Program-made: the position numbers and the translations under genes
Origin: Akebia trifoliata
Taxonomy: Eukaryota; Streptophyta; Magnoliopsida; Ranunculales; Lardizabalaceae
DNA length: 64,000 bases
Assembly: GCA_017979445.1 (NCBI GenBank)
Contig: CM030706.1
Location: forward strand, 6,489,595 to 6,553,594
Reading direction: 5' to 3'
The notes under the pieces: model-generated
Told to the model about the DNA's origin: nothing
Database searches by the model: none
What the model saw: only the letters and a program-made list of their open reading frames with translations
Shown here: in pieces, positions 48,301-59,644 of the stretch
Numbering within the stretch: the first letter of the stretch is position 1
Layout: each line of letters starts with the position of its first letter

Positions 48301-51300
48301 ACTAAAGAGTTAAAACAGGTTAGTAAGGAGAAGGAAAGTTTTGAGAAACTGAAACACTCTGAGGAGGAAAAATTGAAGAACGAGAAGCTGACAACTCAAG
48401 ATTACGTTCAGAGGGAGTTGGAAGGTCTCAGATTGCAGAAGGAATCATTTGAAGCCATTATGGAGCATGAACGATCGGTGATAGCTGAAAAAACCCAAAG
48501 TGAACACGACGATATGGCTCGGGACTTTGAGTTGCGGAAAAGGGAACTTGAGGCTGATATGCAGAGTAAGCGTGAGGAAATGGAGAAACAACTGCATGAA
48601 AGAGAGAGGGCATTTAATGAGCAGATGGAGAGAGATCTTTCTAATATCAATTACTTGAGGGACGTAGCTGGAAGGGAAATGGAAGAAATGAAGCTTGAAA
48701 GGCTTAAAATTGAACAAGAAAAACAGAAGGTTTCAACAGACAAACAGCATCTTGAAGAACAACAACTTGACATGAGGAAAGACATTGACAAGCTGGATAA
48801 CCTTATTAAGAAGCTCAAGGATCAACGAGAACAATTTAAAAATTTTGCTCAGAAGCACAAGAATTGTTACAATTGTGGAGAAGTAATTAGTGAGTTCATT
48901 CTATCTGATCTCCAATCTTTACAAGAAATGGAGGATTCAGAAGTTCCTCTGCCAAGGCTTGTGGGAGATAATTTGATTTCTGAGAGGCCAAATACTGAAA
49001 TCTCTCCTCTGGAAACTGGTTCAGGTTCTGGTATGTCAGGTGGGCGCATGTCTTGGCTTCGCAAATGTACGTCAAAGATAATAAACTTGTCCCCGATTAA
49101 GAGGACTAGGGACGCTGTTGAGGAGACACCTCCATCTGTCGTGCAAGTTAACAGAGAAGCATCACAAGGATTGGGTTTCACCAATAATGTACCACAACCA
49201 TCCGCTGGGATACCAAATGATTCTTTCGATGTCCAGAGGATCCAATCGAATAATAACAACAATGAGGTTGAAGGGGAACCCATTCTATCTTTTGGTGAAC
49301 AAGAAGTTCGAGAAGATTCTCAGCATTCAGAGCTGATGAATGGCCAGGGTAAACCTCGCAAGAAACGCAATCCGGGAGTTAGGAGAACACGCACTATGAA
49401 GGCGGTTGTTAAAGAGTCCAAGGTTATACTTGGGGAAACCTCAGACCAAAAAGAGGGTAGTCAGCCAAATGGAAACGGTGAAGATCCCAACCATATAAAT
49501 GAGGAAAGTCGAGGAAATTTTAGTCTTGCGGATAAAGGAACTGAAACTGTCGGGCAAAAGCGGCACCTTGATCATTCCACGAGTGAGCCGGATGTTGATG
49601 AAAATGAAGCCCGTTCTAGTAGTATTACAACAGGAGGGCGCAGGAAGAGGCGGCAAACTGTTGATCCGGGATTGCAAACTCCTGGAGAAAAACGATACAA
49701 TCTTCGGCGACCTAAAACGTAAGTTCTCACATTTATTTTGACTAGTAGGGGTGTAGCAACCCATCATTGTGGATGACTTTGGGATCTACACACCAATTGG
49801 TGGTTTGTACTCGTCGTTCATAGCACCTCTTGAAAGGGCCATGGCTCCTGAATTTATCTGAATGAGCCATTCCAATCATCTGATTAATAAAGAGAGCTGC
49901 TATTGGCACCCGAATGTTTATTTATTACACCCCAGGTTATTTAAATATTCATCACCACCCTATTGAAGATTAAAACGCACACTTCAAACATTACAAAGGT
50001 CTGGTTCAAATTGTAATCTTTAGACTCAACATTACAAAACATTATAACACTTATTCAACAAGTTCTGTAGTTGTTTACAAGTATGATTAGGCTGATAGAA
50101 ATAAAATCCTAAACGCCCCCGAAAAATAGAGCTTCAATTGACACCCCAACTTTTACTTATTATCAATCATTCGCTTATTTTCTTTATTTTTAATTGCGAT
50201 GTAATAAATACAACTTGGGGTGCCAATAGCAGCTCTCTTAATAAACCTTTTTTGGGGATCATTAGTTGCATTGATTCTCTATCAGGTTTTCTGTGATGGG
50301 TGATTAGGAATTTACCTGGTAGGTGTAATTCCTGCTCTTCAGGCTTTCCAGGAGGTGTTTCAATATCTTTTGAAGGGTCATAACGAATGTGTGCATGAAC
50401 CGAGTATTATAGAGAAGATACCCCACCATTCCAAGCCATGCAATTGCCCTGCTTGGAAACCATTCTTATGCCTTTATATAAGCAATTAATCAGACATCTA
50501 AAGTTGTTTTTAAATGGTGAACAGTGTGCAAACTGCTTCAACAGCCCAAGCCTCATCCAAGCTGACCAAAGGTAAGGTGAAAGAAGCTGATCGTGGTATT
50601 GCAATAGGGGAAGATGCTTCTAAATCCGAAACAGGCATTGCACCTTCTCTTGAGGTTGCTAGTGACAATGGCAAAAGCACACAAATGGTGCAGGTGACAA
50701 CGTTAAAAAGCATTGTGGAGGTGCATGAGTTCTCGTCAGATAGGGTGGTCACGGTAATGACCCCTCTCTCAGAGCAGCTTTAGTTACTATTTCTCAGCAG
50801 CAGTTTAGTTGACTATTCACTATTGTGGTTAGGGCTTAAAATGGGTCGTTTTCAGACTAGATCTGAGTATATATCCATATCCTAATTTTTATTTGGATCC
50901 AGATCCAAATCCAACTCGGATCTTATTAGCTAAAATCATATCTGAACCATTTTGCTTTCACTAAATCCTGATCCGGATTTGACCCATTTTTTATTCGGCT
51001 CTACTCCAAGAGTCCAAACCCGCTACATTTAGATTTGGTCACTCGGATTTCAGATAAAATCCGATTCATTTTATGTCCTAAATCTAACTTTGGGTATCTT
51101 ATTTTTCTCCTTCACAGTTTGAAGCAGCGACAATGAATGATGGTGACAATGCCGATGCAACAAAGTTGGTTGAAAATATGGTGTTGAGTGAGGAGGTAAA
51201 TGGGGCAACAGAAGGTACTGGAGAGTATGTTGATGAAGGTGAATTTGTGAGCGAAGATTGTGGTGAGGAGGATGAATATGGGGAAGATGAAGATGATGAT

Positions 51301-51369
51301 GGGGAGGAGTCTGAACATCCCGGTGAAGCTTCTGTAGGGAAGAAGCTGTGGAACTTCTTCACAACATGA
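39386..51369 (+). CDS. CRWN1: NMCP1/CRWN1-type nuclear lamina coiled-coil protein (8 exons)
   Basis: Complete gene; exons 39386-39682, 43059-43268, 45881-46134, 46585-46855, 46948-47031, 47701-49718, 50525-50753 and 51118-51369. The frame holds through every join and gives 1204 residues (family about 1100-1200). The product is the plant lamin-like protein at the inner nuclear envelope that shapes nuclei and organises peripheral chromatin. Seen: the family N-terminus [34 protein letters not shown]; a long heptad coiled coil from about residue 100 to 715; NCYNCGE and [11 protein letters not shown] after it; basic clusters [12 protein letters not shown] and GGRRKRR (likely NLS), RYNLRRPKT; an acidic stretch; and the conserved end KKLWNFFTT. 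The start is the ATG after GTG at 39383. Intron 4 uses a GC donor. The Cys motif region looks about seven residues short. Confidence 0.95.
40251..40542. mobile_element. CATGGTTTTAAAAC-family MITE
   Basis: A 292-bp element starting CATGGCTTTAAATCTCGTC and ending GAGTTTTAAAACCATG, flanked by exact CACAAG repeats (40245-40250, 40543-40548). The interior repeats ACTCGTCCGAGATGACTCAA-like units about four times and carries GACGAGA words. Related to 53225-53453. Confidence 0.75.
41257..42476 (-). mobile_element. 5'-truncated L1-type LINE in NMCP1 intron 1
   Basis: Minus-strand C-terminal LINE ORF2: [14 protein letters not shown] (about 42330-42372), [20 protein letters not shown] (about 42175-42234), [20 protein letters not shown] (about 41800-41860), and a tail reading TTGGTTATCAAAAATAAATA on -. 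Flanks CAAGGTGCCCGGCA (41243-41256) and CAAGGTGTCCGACA (42477-42490) match at 12 of 14 positions, both differences C-T or G-A, as expected for a decayed target duplication. Frameshifted and dead. Confidence 0.82.
43269..45880 (+). other. Second intron of NMCP1 gene
   Basis: Phase-0 intron, donor GTACGG and acceptor CTGCAG. Contains no clear gene. A GGGCTTGGGTTG-rich segment at 44215-44360 looks like part of a small repeat, and a (CT)n tract lies near 44783. Confidence 0.8.
46184..46455. mobile_element. Foldback MITE in NMCP1 intron 3
   Basis: A 272-bp element. Left end TGTTAAATTGGTGATATTAGG, right end its near-complement CCTAATATCACTAATTTAACA. Arms extend about 110 bp and include GACCGTAAGTCA/TGACTTACGGTC. 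The loop is AT-rich. No target duplication is evident. Confidence 0.8.
46856..46947 (+). other. GC-AG intron (intron 4) of NMCP1 gene
   Basis: A 92-bp intron whose donor is GCAAGT after AAAGAAGGG, with acceptor TTCCAG. Only this boundary keeps frame: LAGKEG joins [11 protein letters not shown], matching the family exactly in length. The nearest GT (AAGTTTCT) would shift the frame. GC followed by AAGT is the usual form of plant GC donors. Confidence 0.85.
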
Positions 51370-53216
51370 GCCAATATCACTGTATTTTTGGTGCATTGGC
51401 AGTCAACTTCATCAGCTTGTCGATTCTTCTATTAAGAGAGAAATCTCTGATGTCTTGTGTGTATTAACATTTGGAATGTAGTGTAACCAAGGAATTTTTA
51501 TTTCAGGTGTTAGGGGATATTAGTGGATTTTTAGTCTGTTTTTATTATTTACATCACACTTGCTTTGATTTGATGTAGTAAATAGCTGGTCCATTGTAAC
51601 GTTGGCAGTGTTAGCTTTCTCAAGTCTAGATTGATTGTATCAACTTTTGTTATTGTATTTTATTTCTCTTGTTATTTTTGGGGTCGAGGTTCCAAAAGAA
51701 TCCTCTCTTTTTTAATGTGTGGTTGGGGTGTCTTTACATCAAGAAATAAAACTGATATAGAATGATCAAGTGTTGCTCAAGTATCTTTTTATGTTGGCTT
51801 TTGCTTGTAGTCCTTAAATCACCACAGATACTTTACAATTTGGCGTTCCAATTGATTGTTAACTAGGTTTAAGTGGCAACATAAAGGTCTCAAAAACCAA
51901 TAAAAAAAGCAAAACGACTTGTATCAAAGAAGCATAAATCATTTGCCTTGGGATACATGAGAAAAAGATTTATGATTGTATATCCCGAGGAAATCATTAC
52001 ACAAATAAAACAAAACATGGACTCAAAGGCTCTCGGATCAGTTTAAAAAAAATATAAATATAACTGAGGATTTATTAAGAGGTCACCCATCCAAATACTA
52101 CTCTTATTCAAATATGTTTACCTATAGTCCAAGTATGTTTAACTATAGAGTTTTGATGGGGGTTGGTGCATTAGGGTCGTACCTATCTTCGCTGCAGCCC
52201 GATAGCTTCCCAATAAACATGAACCCTTTATTGCTATCAGATGGTTGAAAATCAGCCTATGATTTTGATGACATATTCCGACACCACTCACTCTAGTGCC
52301 ATCAGCGCTGTCTAAGAGATTTGGATCAGGGTTGATCTGTGTAACCTATCTGAAAAGAGTTGTTGGATCGTGTCATGCCGAAATTAGGTTATCCCACAAA
52401 TGCTTCCCTTCACATATCTTATTGGATCTCCAATTCTCGATCTATATCCAAAGTTGTTAGATTGGATTCAATTATATTTTGGGTCTAATCCAATCCATCG
52501 ACAGCCCTAAAACTCCAAAGTTGTCTAAATAGTAAATATGAAATTTACAAAATCAACTATGATTAATGTTTATAATATTTATTTATTTATTAGATTAGGA
52601 TAGATCCTTAGAGTTCACTTGTGGCCGTATATGTCTTAATGGTAACTTACCGTTTAAGGTATGATGAGCAAATATGGATTATAAAAATCACAAAAATAAA
52701 ATAAGAAAAATAATAATATTAAAATCAAAGTTGGTTTCAAAGAGACACTATTACTTTAACAAACAAATTGACGTTTGAGTGTGTTGTAAATTTTTTTGGA
52801 CCCTTCGAACTTCACTGAAAACGACTTTCTCGAGCCCAGTGTTGGACTCTACAGTCCAGAATTTTGAACCAACTGAGCAGAGTCGAACCTTCTGAAATTG
52901 GTTCAAACCGATTCTACATTGGGTTTCTACCCATATATTAAAAACTGGACCCAACTGGTGATCCGACCAGGTCCGAACCGAACCTATTTTGTAAACGGAC
53001 ATGCATGAATATCAATTGAGTAAATTCTAATCAGACCAATGAATTTCATCCTAAGGATGAGAACCAACCATTCAATTTGTGCCACGTGGAGAATCTACCA
53101 CACAAAATTGACCAGTTGACTTTTTTTTTTCTTCATGCGTATCTGATCAATCAAAAGAAATGGGCATTAGTCCGTTGATCCAATGGTTTATATCACAGCA
53201 CAAGATTTTCAGTCAG
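51370..53216. other. 3' flank of NMCP1 and intergenic DNA
   Basis: The 3' UTR probably ends within the first 300-400 bp. Beyond that the DNA is AT-rich with degenerate GATCC/TCCAAATCC words around 52330-52510. No gene seen. Confidence 0.5.
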
Positions 53217-53224
53217 ATTGGATC

Positions 53225-53453
53225 CATGGTTTCAAAACTTGTCCGAGATCAAGACATATCGCCCGAATCATCTCGGTATCGGGCATAGACGAGACAGACG
53301 AACAAGTCAATTTTTTGGACGAGATTTGAAACCCCACATTCATTTTTCTCATTTTAGAACGAGACATCTGAAACGTATCCAAAATCTTGTCCGCGACAAC
53401 TTGGTATCTGGCATGGACGAGACGAGACATGAAACAGAGTTTTAAAACCATTA
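53225..53453. mobile_element. CATGGTTTTAAAAC-family MITE, second copy
   Basis: A 229-bp element from CATGGTTTCAAAACTTGTC to GAGTTTTAAAACCATTA, flanked by perfect 8-bp repeats ATTGGATC (53217-53224, 53454-53461). Shares GACGAGATTTGAAACC and GGACGAGACGAGAC words with the copy at 40251. The duplication length would fit hAT, but the ends are unlike known hAT termini. Confidence 0.75.
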
Positions 53454-53579
53454 ATTGGATCAAATCCGATTTGATATACAAAATATAGATGAACATCATA
53501 CATTTAAACAAAATAGATTTTAAAAACTTTCTTGCATTTTAGGGCACTTTTGGATTTTAGAACTGACCTGATAGGTTAT

Positions 53580-54055
53580 CACATCGAATCCATATCAAAT
53601 CCAAATCCTTGATCCAGATAAGAAGTTAACTGATATGAACATATTGAATTTCTAGTCGATATTGTGTTTAGATCAGGTTGATATGAAATTGCTCGATCCA
53701 GACCGGACCAATATCATCAATTTAAGTTCGAGATCCGATCTGATATAATATGTGTATTGTTTCAGATCCAATCCCAAAAATCATTATTTTTATAACAATA
53801 TTAATCCAATCCGATTCAATTTGATAAAGTATACACAAAATATGCTATACATTATATGTCTAGATAAAATATATACTAAAAATATTCATAATTTATATAT
53901 TTTCAAACAGATTATCCAATCCGGTCCTAATCAAAATCCAAATCCTTGATATGTATCCGGAGTTATAGCATCAGAATGGATCAGATTTTATGTGACTAAA
54001 TAACAAACTCTAGATAAAAAAGGGCTAAAATCATTGGACCAATCAATTCGGTAGA
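53580..54055. other. Degenerate ATCCAAATCC-rich segment
   Basis: AT-rich DNA with recurring AATCCAAATCC, ATCCGGAGTT and GATATGAA words, like 50850-51080. Likely an old short repeat; boundaries not seen. Confidence 0.35.
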
Positions 54056-54057
54056 AC

Positions 54058-54172
54058 CTCACGGTGTTGGCCCAATGGTAAAACTAGCGACATGTATTTG
54101 CTCCCTCTAATCATGTGTTCGAAATTGCATGGGCTCTTGATTTACTTTGTTGCACGTTAAAATTTTTTTGTA
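54058..54172 (+). mobile_element. tRNA-derived SINE-like sequence
   Basis: TGGCCCAATGG at 54068-54078 matches the pol III A box and TGTTCGAAATTG near 54116 a weakened B box at tRNA-like spacing. A T-rich tail follows at about 54160. Consistent with a degraded plant SINE. Confidence 0.4.
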
Positions 54173-54189
54173 AGGTCAAGATGTCTTGA

Positions 54190-54342
54190 TGGGGCTAGAA
54201 GGTTCGGATTGGGCTAATTTTTTGTGAAGATGATCTTCTCATCATAGAAACCATCATCATTAAAATCAGTTCAATTCGAAACTTCTAACCCATATTTTAA
54301 AGAAACATTGTTTTTACATATGTCCCATGAGTCATCCCCCCT
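54190..54342. mobile_element. MITE array unit 1 (right half only)
   Basis: One hairpin (GGTTCGGATTGGGCT paired with a diverged complement) and a right outer end reading TTTTTACATATGTCCCATGAG. The left half is missing. Confidence 0.65.
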
Positions 54343-54351
54343 ATCTATATA

Positions 54352-54723
54352 GGGGAGCGTTCGAAGGCCTTAAAGAGAGTCAAACATTGTGTCAAGCATT
54401 TTTGAAATCATGGGTTAGAAGCTTCAGAATGGGCGGATTTTTTGTGAGGATGATCTCTACGGTGAAGAGACCATCCTCACCAAAAATCAATTCATTCCGA
54501 AACTTCTAACCTTAATTTACAAGTTGAGAATTGTGGACCGTCCAATTATTGTAAATCACTTTTGATGGGGTTAGAAGTTTTGGAATGGACTTATTTTTGA
54601 TGAGGATGATCTCCTCATCATAGAGATCATCCTCATAAAAAATCAGCCCATTCTGAAGCTTTTAACCTATGTTTTGAAAAATGTTTAACACAATTTTGAG
54701 CTCACTTTAGGGTCTCCGAACGA
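54352..54723. mobile_element. MITE array unit 2
   Basis: Starts GGGGAGCGTTCGAAGGCC after TATATA. Right outer arm complements it (GGTCTCCGAACG). Two hairpins at about 54410-54510 and 54565-54670. Confidence 0.8.
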
Positions 54724-54725
54724 CA

Positions 54726-54726
<1 letters not shown>

Positions 54727-54770
<44 letters not shown>
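54727..54770. repeat. (AC)n(AT)n microsatellite
   Basis: About 31 bp of AC repeats followed by 13 bp of AT repeats, joining units 2 and 3. Confidence 0.95.
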
Positions 54771-55790
54771 GGGGCGGTTCGAGGGACGTCTCACAAACTG
54801 ATTGAAAAATTGATGAGTGGGCTTCCTTGGATCTGAGGGAAACAACAACGTGGATTGCGTATTCAGGTAACAGTTGGAAATGAAACGAAATATTTGAGGT
54901 ATTTTCAAATACCTCCCTCATTTTATCTTTTATCTTTTTTAACTTAAATAAATTCTCATTCTCTCACTGTAATCCAACGAAACCAATTCATTCTCTTCTC
55001 TTTCTCTCTACTGAAAACACAGACAGATGTGCATCTGGATCTTTAGTTGTTTGGCTATGGTTTATGCTTTATTTTCTTGGTTTTGTTTACATCTTGGCGC
55101 ATTATTCTATACATACAACACTTGTGTTGAGGTGCCCCTACCATTGATGAGCTATAGAGGCACACATCAACACAACCTTTTTATCCTCCATAGTTTGTAG
55201 ATTGGTTGCCTTCATCCGTCAACTGGAATGTGAGAGTTTGGTTTATCAAATCTATTCTAGGATACCCCATTGATTTCTAGATTTGATGATTTGGCCCTTT
55301 CCCTCAACAGTTGTTGGAACTACCTTTGGTTATGGAGCCCTTTCGTAAGGAATTTTGAGCAACTTTCAACAATAATATATCATTAGTTTAATAACAGTAA
55401 TTTTAACTCAAGCATAGATAGAACAAAATTTTCCCTTTCCCTCATTTATCATGATTTTGAATGAGAATTAAATTGCAAATTTCCTTTATTATCAAAAAGG
55501 ACAAACAAATTACAGGATTCCTTGAAGCTCCCTCTTCTCTTTGTGGAGAGTATCACAGTTCGATCAAACCTGGACGTTCATTGTTGGTCACCATGACTGA
55601 TATTTCTTTGTACCAAGTAATTGATATACGATCATTGTCAAGAAGGAAGATGTCCCACAATCTCTAACCGTAGCCGTAGATCGAGAGAGAGAGAGAGTGT
55701 GTGTGAAGCTGTCGATGGGAGAGAATGTGTGAGAGCTCGAATTGTTCTACTCTCTATGTTTCGAGTTCTTTGAAGTCGTCTCTCGAGAGT

Positions 55791-55858
<68 letters not shown>

Positions 55859-56133
55859 ATGAGTTCTCTGTGTTTTCAATAGGGAGAAAGAGATAAGAGA
55901 ATGTACAGGTTTCGTTGGATTACAGTGAGAGAGTATGAGAGTTTATTTAAGTTAAAAAAAGGAAAAAGACAAAATGAGGGAGGTATTTGAAAATATCTTA
56001 AATATTTTGTTTCATTTCCAGCTGTCTCGCACTTACCTGAATATGCAATCCCCACCGTTGTTTCCCTCAGATCCAACGAAGCCCACTCATCGGTTTCTCA
56101 ATCAGTTTGTGAGACGTCCCTCGAACCGCTCCC
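54771..56133. mobile_element. MITE array unit 3: long foldback element with (GA)n core
   Basis: A 1363-bp element with inverted repeats of about 250 bp (54771-55020 and 55870-56133). It starts GGGGCGGTTCGAGGGACGTC and ends GACGTCCCTCGAACCGCTCCC. Arms share TCAGATCC, AATGAGG/CCTCATT and CGTTGGATTACAGTGAGAGA-type blocks. The unique interior holds a 64-bp (GA)n tract. No transposase is seen. It lacks the GGAATGGGCTG hairpins of its neighbours. Confidence 0.85.
55792..55855. repeat. (GA)n microsatellite, 64 bp
   Basis: Pure GA repeat inside unit 3. Confidence 0.95.
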
Positions 56134-56148
56134 TATATATATATATAT

Positions 56149-56532
56149 GGGGCTGTTTAAGGGACATATGTAAAAATAGTGGCTTTTCAAAATATGGGTT
56201 ATAAGTTTTGGATTGAGCTGATTTTTTGCAAGGATGGTCACTATGATGAAAAGATCATCTTCACAAAAATAAGCTCAATTTGAAACTTCTAAATCCATCA
56301 AAAGTGATTTACAAATTATTAACAAAAATTGACAAAAAATCGACGATCCACATTCTAAATCACTTTTAATGGGGTTAGAAGTTTCAGATTGGACTAATTT
56401 TTTTTTTCCAGATGATCTTCCCATCATAGAGATCATCCTCACAAAAAATCAGTTCAATCCGAAACTTCTAACCCATATTTTGAAAATTTATTAATATTAC
56501 ATTGTTTTTACATATGTCTCTTGATCCTGATT
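56149..56532. mobile_element. MITE array unit 4
   Basis: Starts GGGGCTGTTTAAGGGACATA; right end reads CATATGTCTCTTGATCCTGA. Hairpins carry the GGATTGAGCTG/AGCTCAATTTG lineage. Flanked by (TA)n on both sides. Confidence 0.8.
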
Positions 56533-56552
56533 GATATATATATATATATATA

Positions 56553-56920
56553 GGGTAGCGTTCAATGGCCAACAGTTTGGCAAACACATTTTTCAAAACA
56601 TGGGTTAGAGGTCTTGGAATGGGCTGATTTTTGGTGAGGATGATCTCTACGGTGAGGAGATCATCATCACCAAAAATCAGCCCATTCCAAAACTTCTAGC
56701 CCCATAAAAAATGATTTACAAAAAAATGGACGGTTTACAATTTTTCAACTTGTAAACTGGGGCTAGAAGTTTTGGAATGAGCTTATTTTTGGTGAGGATG
56801 ATCTCCTCACCGTAGAGATCATCTTCACCAAAAATCAGCCCATTCCAAGACCTCTAACCCATGTTTTGAAAAAGTGTTTGCCAAAATGTTTGCCAAACTG
56901 TTGGCCATTGAACGGGACCC
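56553..56920. mobile_element. MITE array unit 5
   Basis: Starts GGGTAGCGTTCAATGGCC and ends GGCCATTGAACGGGACCC. Two near-perfect hairpins of about 42-bp arms carry GGAATGGGCTG/CAGCCCATTCC. The linker contains AATGGACGGTTTACAATTTT. Confidence 0.88.
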
Positions 56921-56932
56921 ATATATATATAT

Positions 56933-57726
56933 GGGGGCGGTTTGTGGGACGTCTTGGAAAACATATGTAAAGACAATGGGATTTGGTGCATTTTAACGGA
57001 TAGATCCCCTTCTAGAGAGATCTCTTGCGTTCTAGCTGGATCCCATTTTTTTTACTTTCAAACTTTTGAATTATTTGCAAATAACCCTCTCTTCTAAACC
57101 CTTTCTTCTCTCAGGATTTCTCCTCTCCCCATCGTTTCATCTCTACAAAAAATCCTAAAATAAAATCTATTAAACCATAAAATAAATTCTTTCATTTCTT
57201 AATTTTTTTTCAAGGTCAATTTGGTGATCTATGGTGCTTAATCCTGTCATTCAATTGTTTGATGTTAACTGCAACCAAGAAGACATGATATGGGTAGAAG
57301 TCCAGCTTATAACCAACCAATCCCAAATAATGGTAGAGAGGAGAAATTGTGAGAGAGAAGACAAGAAAGTCACCGATACCATAAACCATCTTTTTATCTC
57401 TCCCTCTAACCCATATTTACTAACCCAAAGCCCAAAGATCTTAGCTTGTTTGTTACTAGATATGTAATATTGTCTCCCTCAAATCTGTCACTCTAACTGT
57501 TTGGGTTGCTAAAAATTTAAGATTCTCTTCTTTATGAGATTATTATTCTAGGTTTGGTCGACATTTATCTTAAAACAACAAAAGTTTCGATCATTATTAT
57601 AAAGGTATGAGTTTGTTGATGATGAAAATGGAGAAGGGAGCTATTATGGCTATTTTGTTACTATTTGTTTTTTTGTCTCAAAAAATTTAATCTGTAAAGA
57701 TAAAACGATGGGAGAGGAGAAATCGT

Positions 57727-57775
<49 letters not shown>

Positions 57776-58042
57776 GGGTCGAAGGGTTGAAGAAGGTTTC
57801 GAACACTGTTTTTCAAACAAAAGAGAAATGGAGTGAATTTTCTGTAGAATTGGATTGGATTTAATTTTAATAAATCCCATAATGGAGGGAGTTTTCTATA
57901 GTTATATGAACTCTTTTTATAACCCATGTTTCTTTCCGGTTGTCTCCCCAGTTGAAATCTAAGCTGTTTGAACCGTTAAATCCAATGACTTAGAAACATG
58001 GGTTTCTAACACTGTTTTTCAAACGTCCCTCGAACCGGCCCC
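56933..58042. mobile_element. MITE array unit 6: second (GA)n-cored foldback element
   Basis: A 1110-bp element from GGGGGCGGTTTGTGGGACGT to AACGTCCCTCGAACCGGCCCC. The terminal repeat is short (about 25-30 bp recognisable). The interior has GA tracts at 57735-57767 and no GGAATGGGCTG hairpins. Ends resemble unit 3. Confidence 0.75.
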
Positions 58043-58056
58043 TATATATATATATA

Positions 58057-58398
58057 GGGTCCCGTTCAATGGCTAACTTTTTGGTAAAACATTTTTCAAA
58101 ACATGAGTTAGAAGTTTTGGAATGGGCTGATTTTTGGTGAGGATGATCTCTATGGTGAGGAGATCATCCTCACCAAAAATCAGCCCATTCCAAAACTTCT
58201 AACCCCATCAAAAATAATTTACAAAAAAATGGACGGTCCATGATTTTTCAACTTGTAAACATGGGTTAGTAGTTTTGGAATGGGCTGATTTTTGGTGAGG
58301 ATGATCTCCTCACCGTAGATATCATCCTCACTAAAAATCAGCCCATTCCAAAACTTCTAACTCATGTTTTGCCAAAAAGTTAGCCATTGAACGCTACC
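58057..58398. mobile_element. MITE array unit 7
   Basis: Starts GGGTCCCGTTCAATGGCTAA and ends TTAGCCATTGAACGCTACC. Two near-perfect hairpins (GGAATGGGCTG/CAGCCCATTCC) with TTTTTGGTGAGGATGATCTC arms. Confidence 0.88.
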
Positions 58399-58418
58399 AT
58401 ATATATATATATATATAT

Positions 58419-58806
58419 GGGTCAGGTTTAAGAGACATTTGAGAAAACATATGTAAAAACAATGTAACATGTATAAATTTTCAAAATATGGGTTAGAAAT
58501 TTCAGATTGAGCTGATTTTTTGTGAAGATGATCTCTAAGATGGGAAGATCATCCGAAAAAAAAAAATCATTCAAATCTGAAACTTCTAACCCCATTAAAA
58601 GTGATTTAGAATGTGGACCGTCGATTTTTATCAATAATTTGTAAATCACTTTTGATGGATTTAGAAGTTTCTGATTGAGCTTATTTTCTGTGAGGATGAT
58701 CTTCTCATCATAGTGACCATCCTTGCAAAAAATCGGCTCAATCCAAAACCTCTAACCCATATTTTGAAAAACCATTATTTTTTCATATGTCCCTTGAACC
58801 ACCTCC
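58419..58806. mobile_element. MITE array unit 8
   Basis: Starts GGGTCAGGTTTAAGAGACAT and ends ATGTCCCTTGAACCACCTCC. Hairpins are of the GATTGAGC/GCTCAATC lineage, more diverged. Confidence 0.8.
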
Positions 58807-58824
58807 ATAAATATTTAAATATAT

Positions 58825-59208
58825 GGGGGCGGTTCAGGGACATATGTAAAAGCAATGATTTTTCAAAATATGGCTTAGAGGTTTTGGATTGAGCAAATTT
58901 TTTGCGAGGATGGTCACTATGATAAGAAGATCATCCTCACAAAAAATCAACTCAATTTGGAACTTCTAAATCCATAAAAAATGATTTACAAATGATTGAT
59001 AACAATTGGCAAAAAATAGAAGGTCCACATTTTAAATCACTTTTAATGGGTTAGAAGTTTCCAATTAGATTTGATTATTTTTTCGGATGATCTTCCTATC
59101 ATAGAGATCATCCTCACAAAAAATCAGCTCAATCCGAAACTTCTAACCCATATTTTGAAAATTTATTAATGTTACATTGTTTTTACATATGGCCCTTGAT
59201 CTTGACCC
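58825..59208. mobile_element. MITE array unit 9
   Basis: Starts GGGGGCGGTTCAGGGACATA and ends CATATGGCCCTTGATCTTGACCC. Hairpins are of the GATTGAG/CTCAATT lineage. Followed by about 40 bp of TA-rich repeat. Confidence 0.8.
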
Positions 59209-59212
59209 TATA

Positions 59213-59248
<36 letters not shown>
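59209..59248. repeat. (TA)n linker, about 40 bp
   Basis: TA repeat with one TATC interruption, joining units 9 and 10. Confidence 0.95.
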
Positions 59249-59251
<3 letters not shown>

Positions 59252-59636
59252 GACGGTTTAGCAGCCCTAAAGTTTACCTAGTTTGGTGTCAAATATTTTT
59301 CAAAATATGGGTTATAAGTTTTGGAATGAGCTGATTTTTTGTGAGGATGAACTCTATGATGACGAGATCATCCTCACAAAAAATCAGCCTATTCCAAAAC
59401 TTCTAACCCCATCAAAAGTGATTTACAAAAATCGGACGGTCCACGATTCTTCAACTTGTAAACTAGGGTTAGAAGTTTCAAAATGAGCTGATTTTTTGTG
59501 ATGATGATCTCTTCATCGTAGAGATCATCCTCACAAAAAATCAGCATATTAAAAAAATTCTAACCCCATCAAAAATGATTTATAAAAAATGTTTGGCACA
59601 AAACTTGGCAAACTTTAGGGCTGCCGAACTGCTCCC
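59249..59636. mobile_element. MITE array unit 10
   Basis: Starts GGGGACGGTTTAGCAGCCCT and ends AGGGCTGCCGAACTGCTCCC. Two hairpins, first with GGAATGAGCTG. Confidence 0.82.
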
Positions 59637-59644
59637 ATATATAT

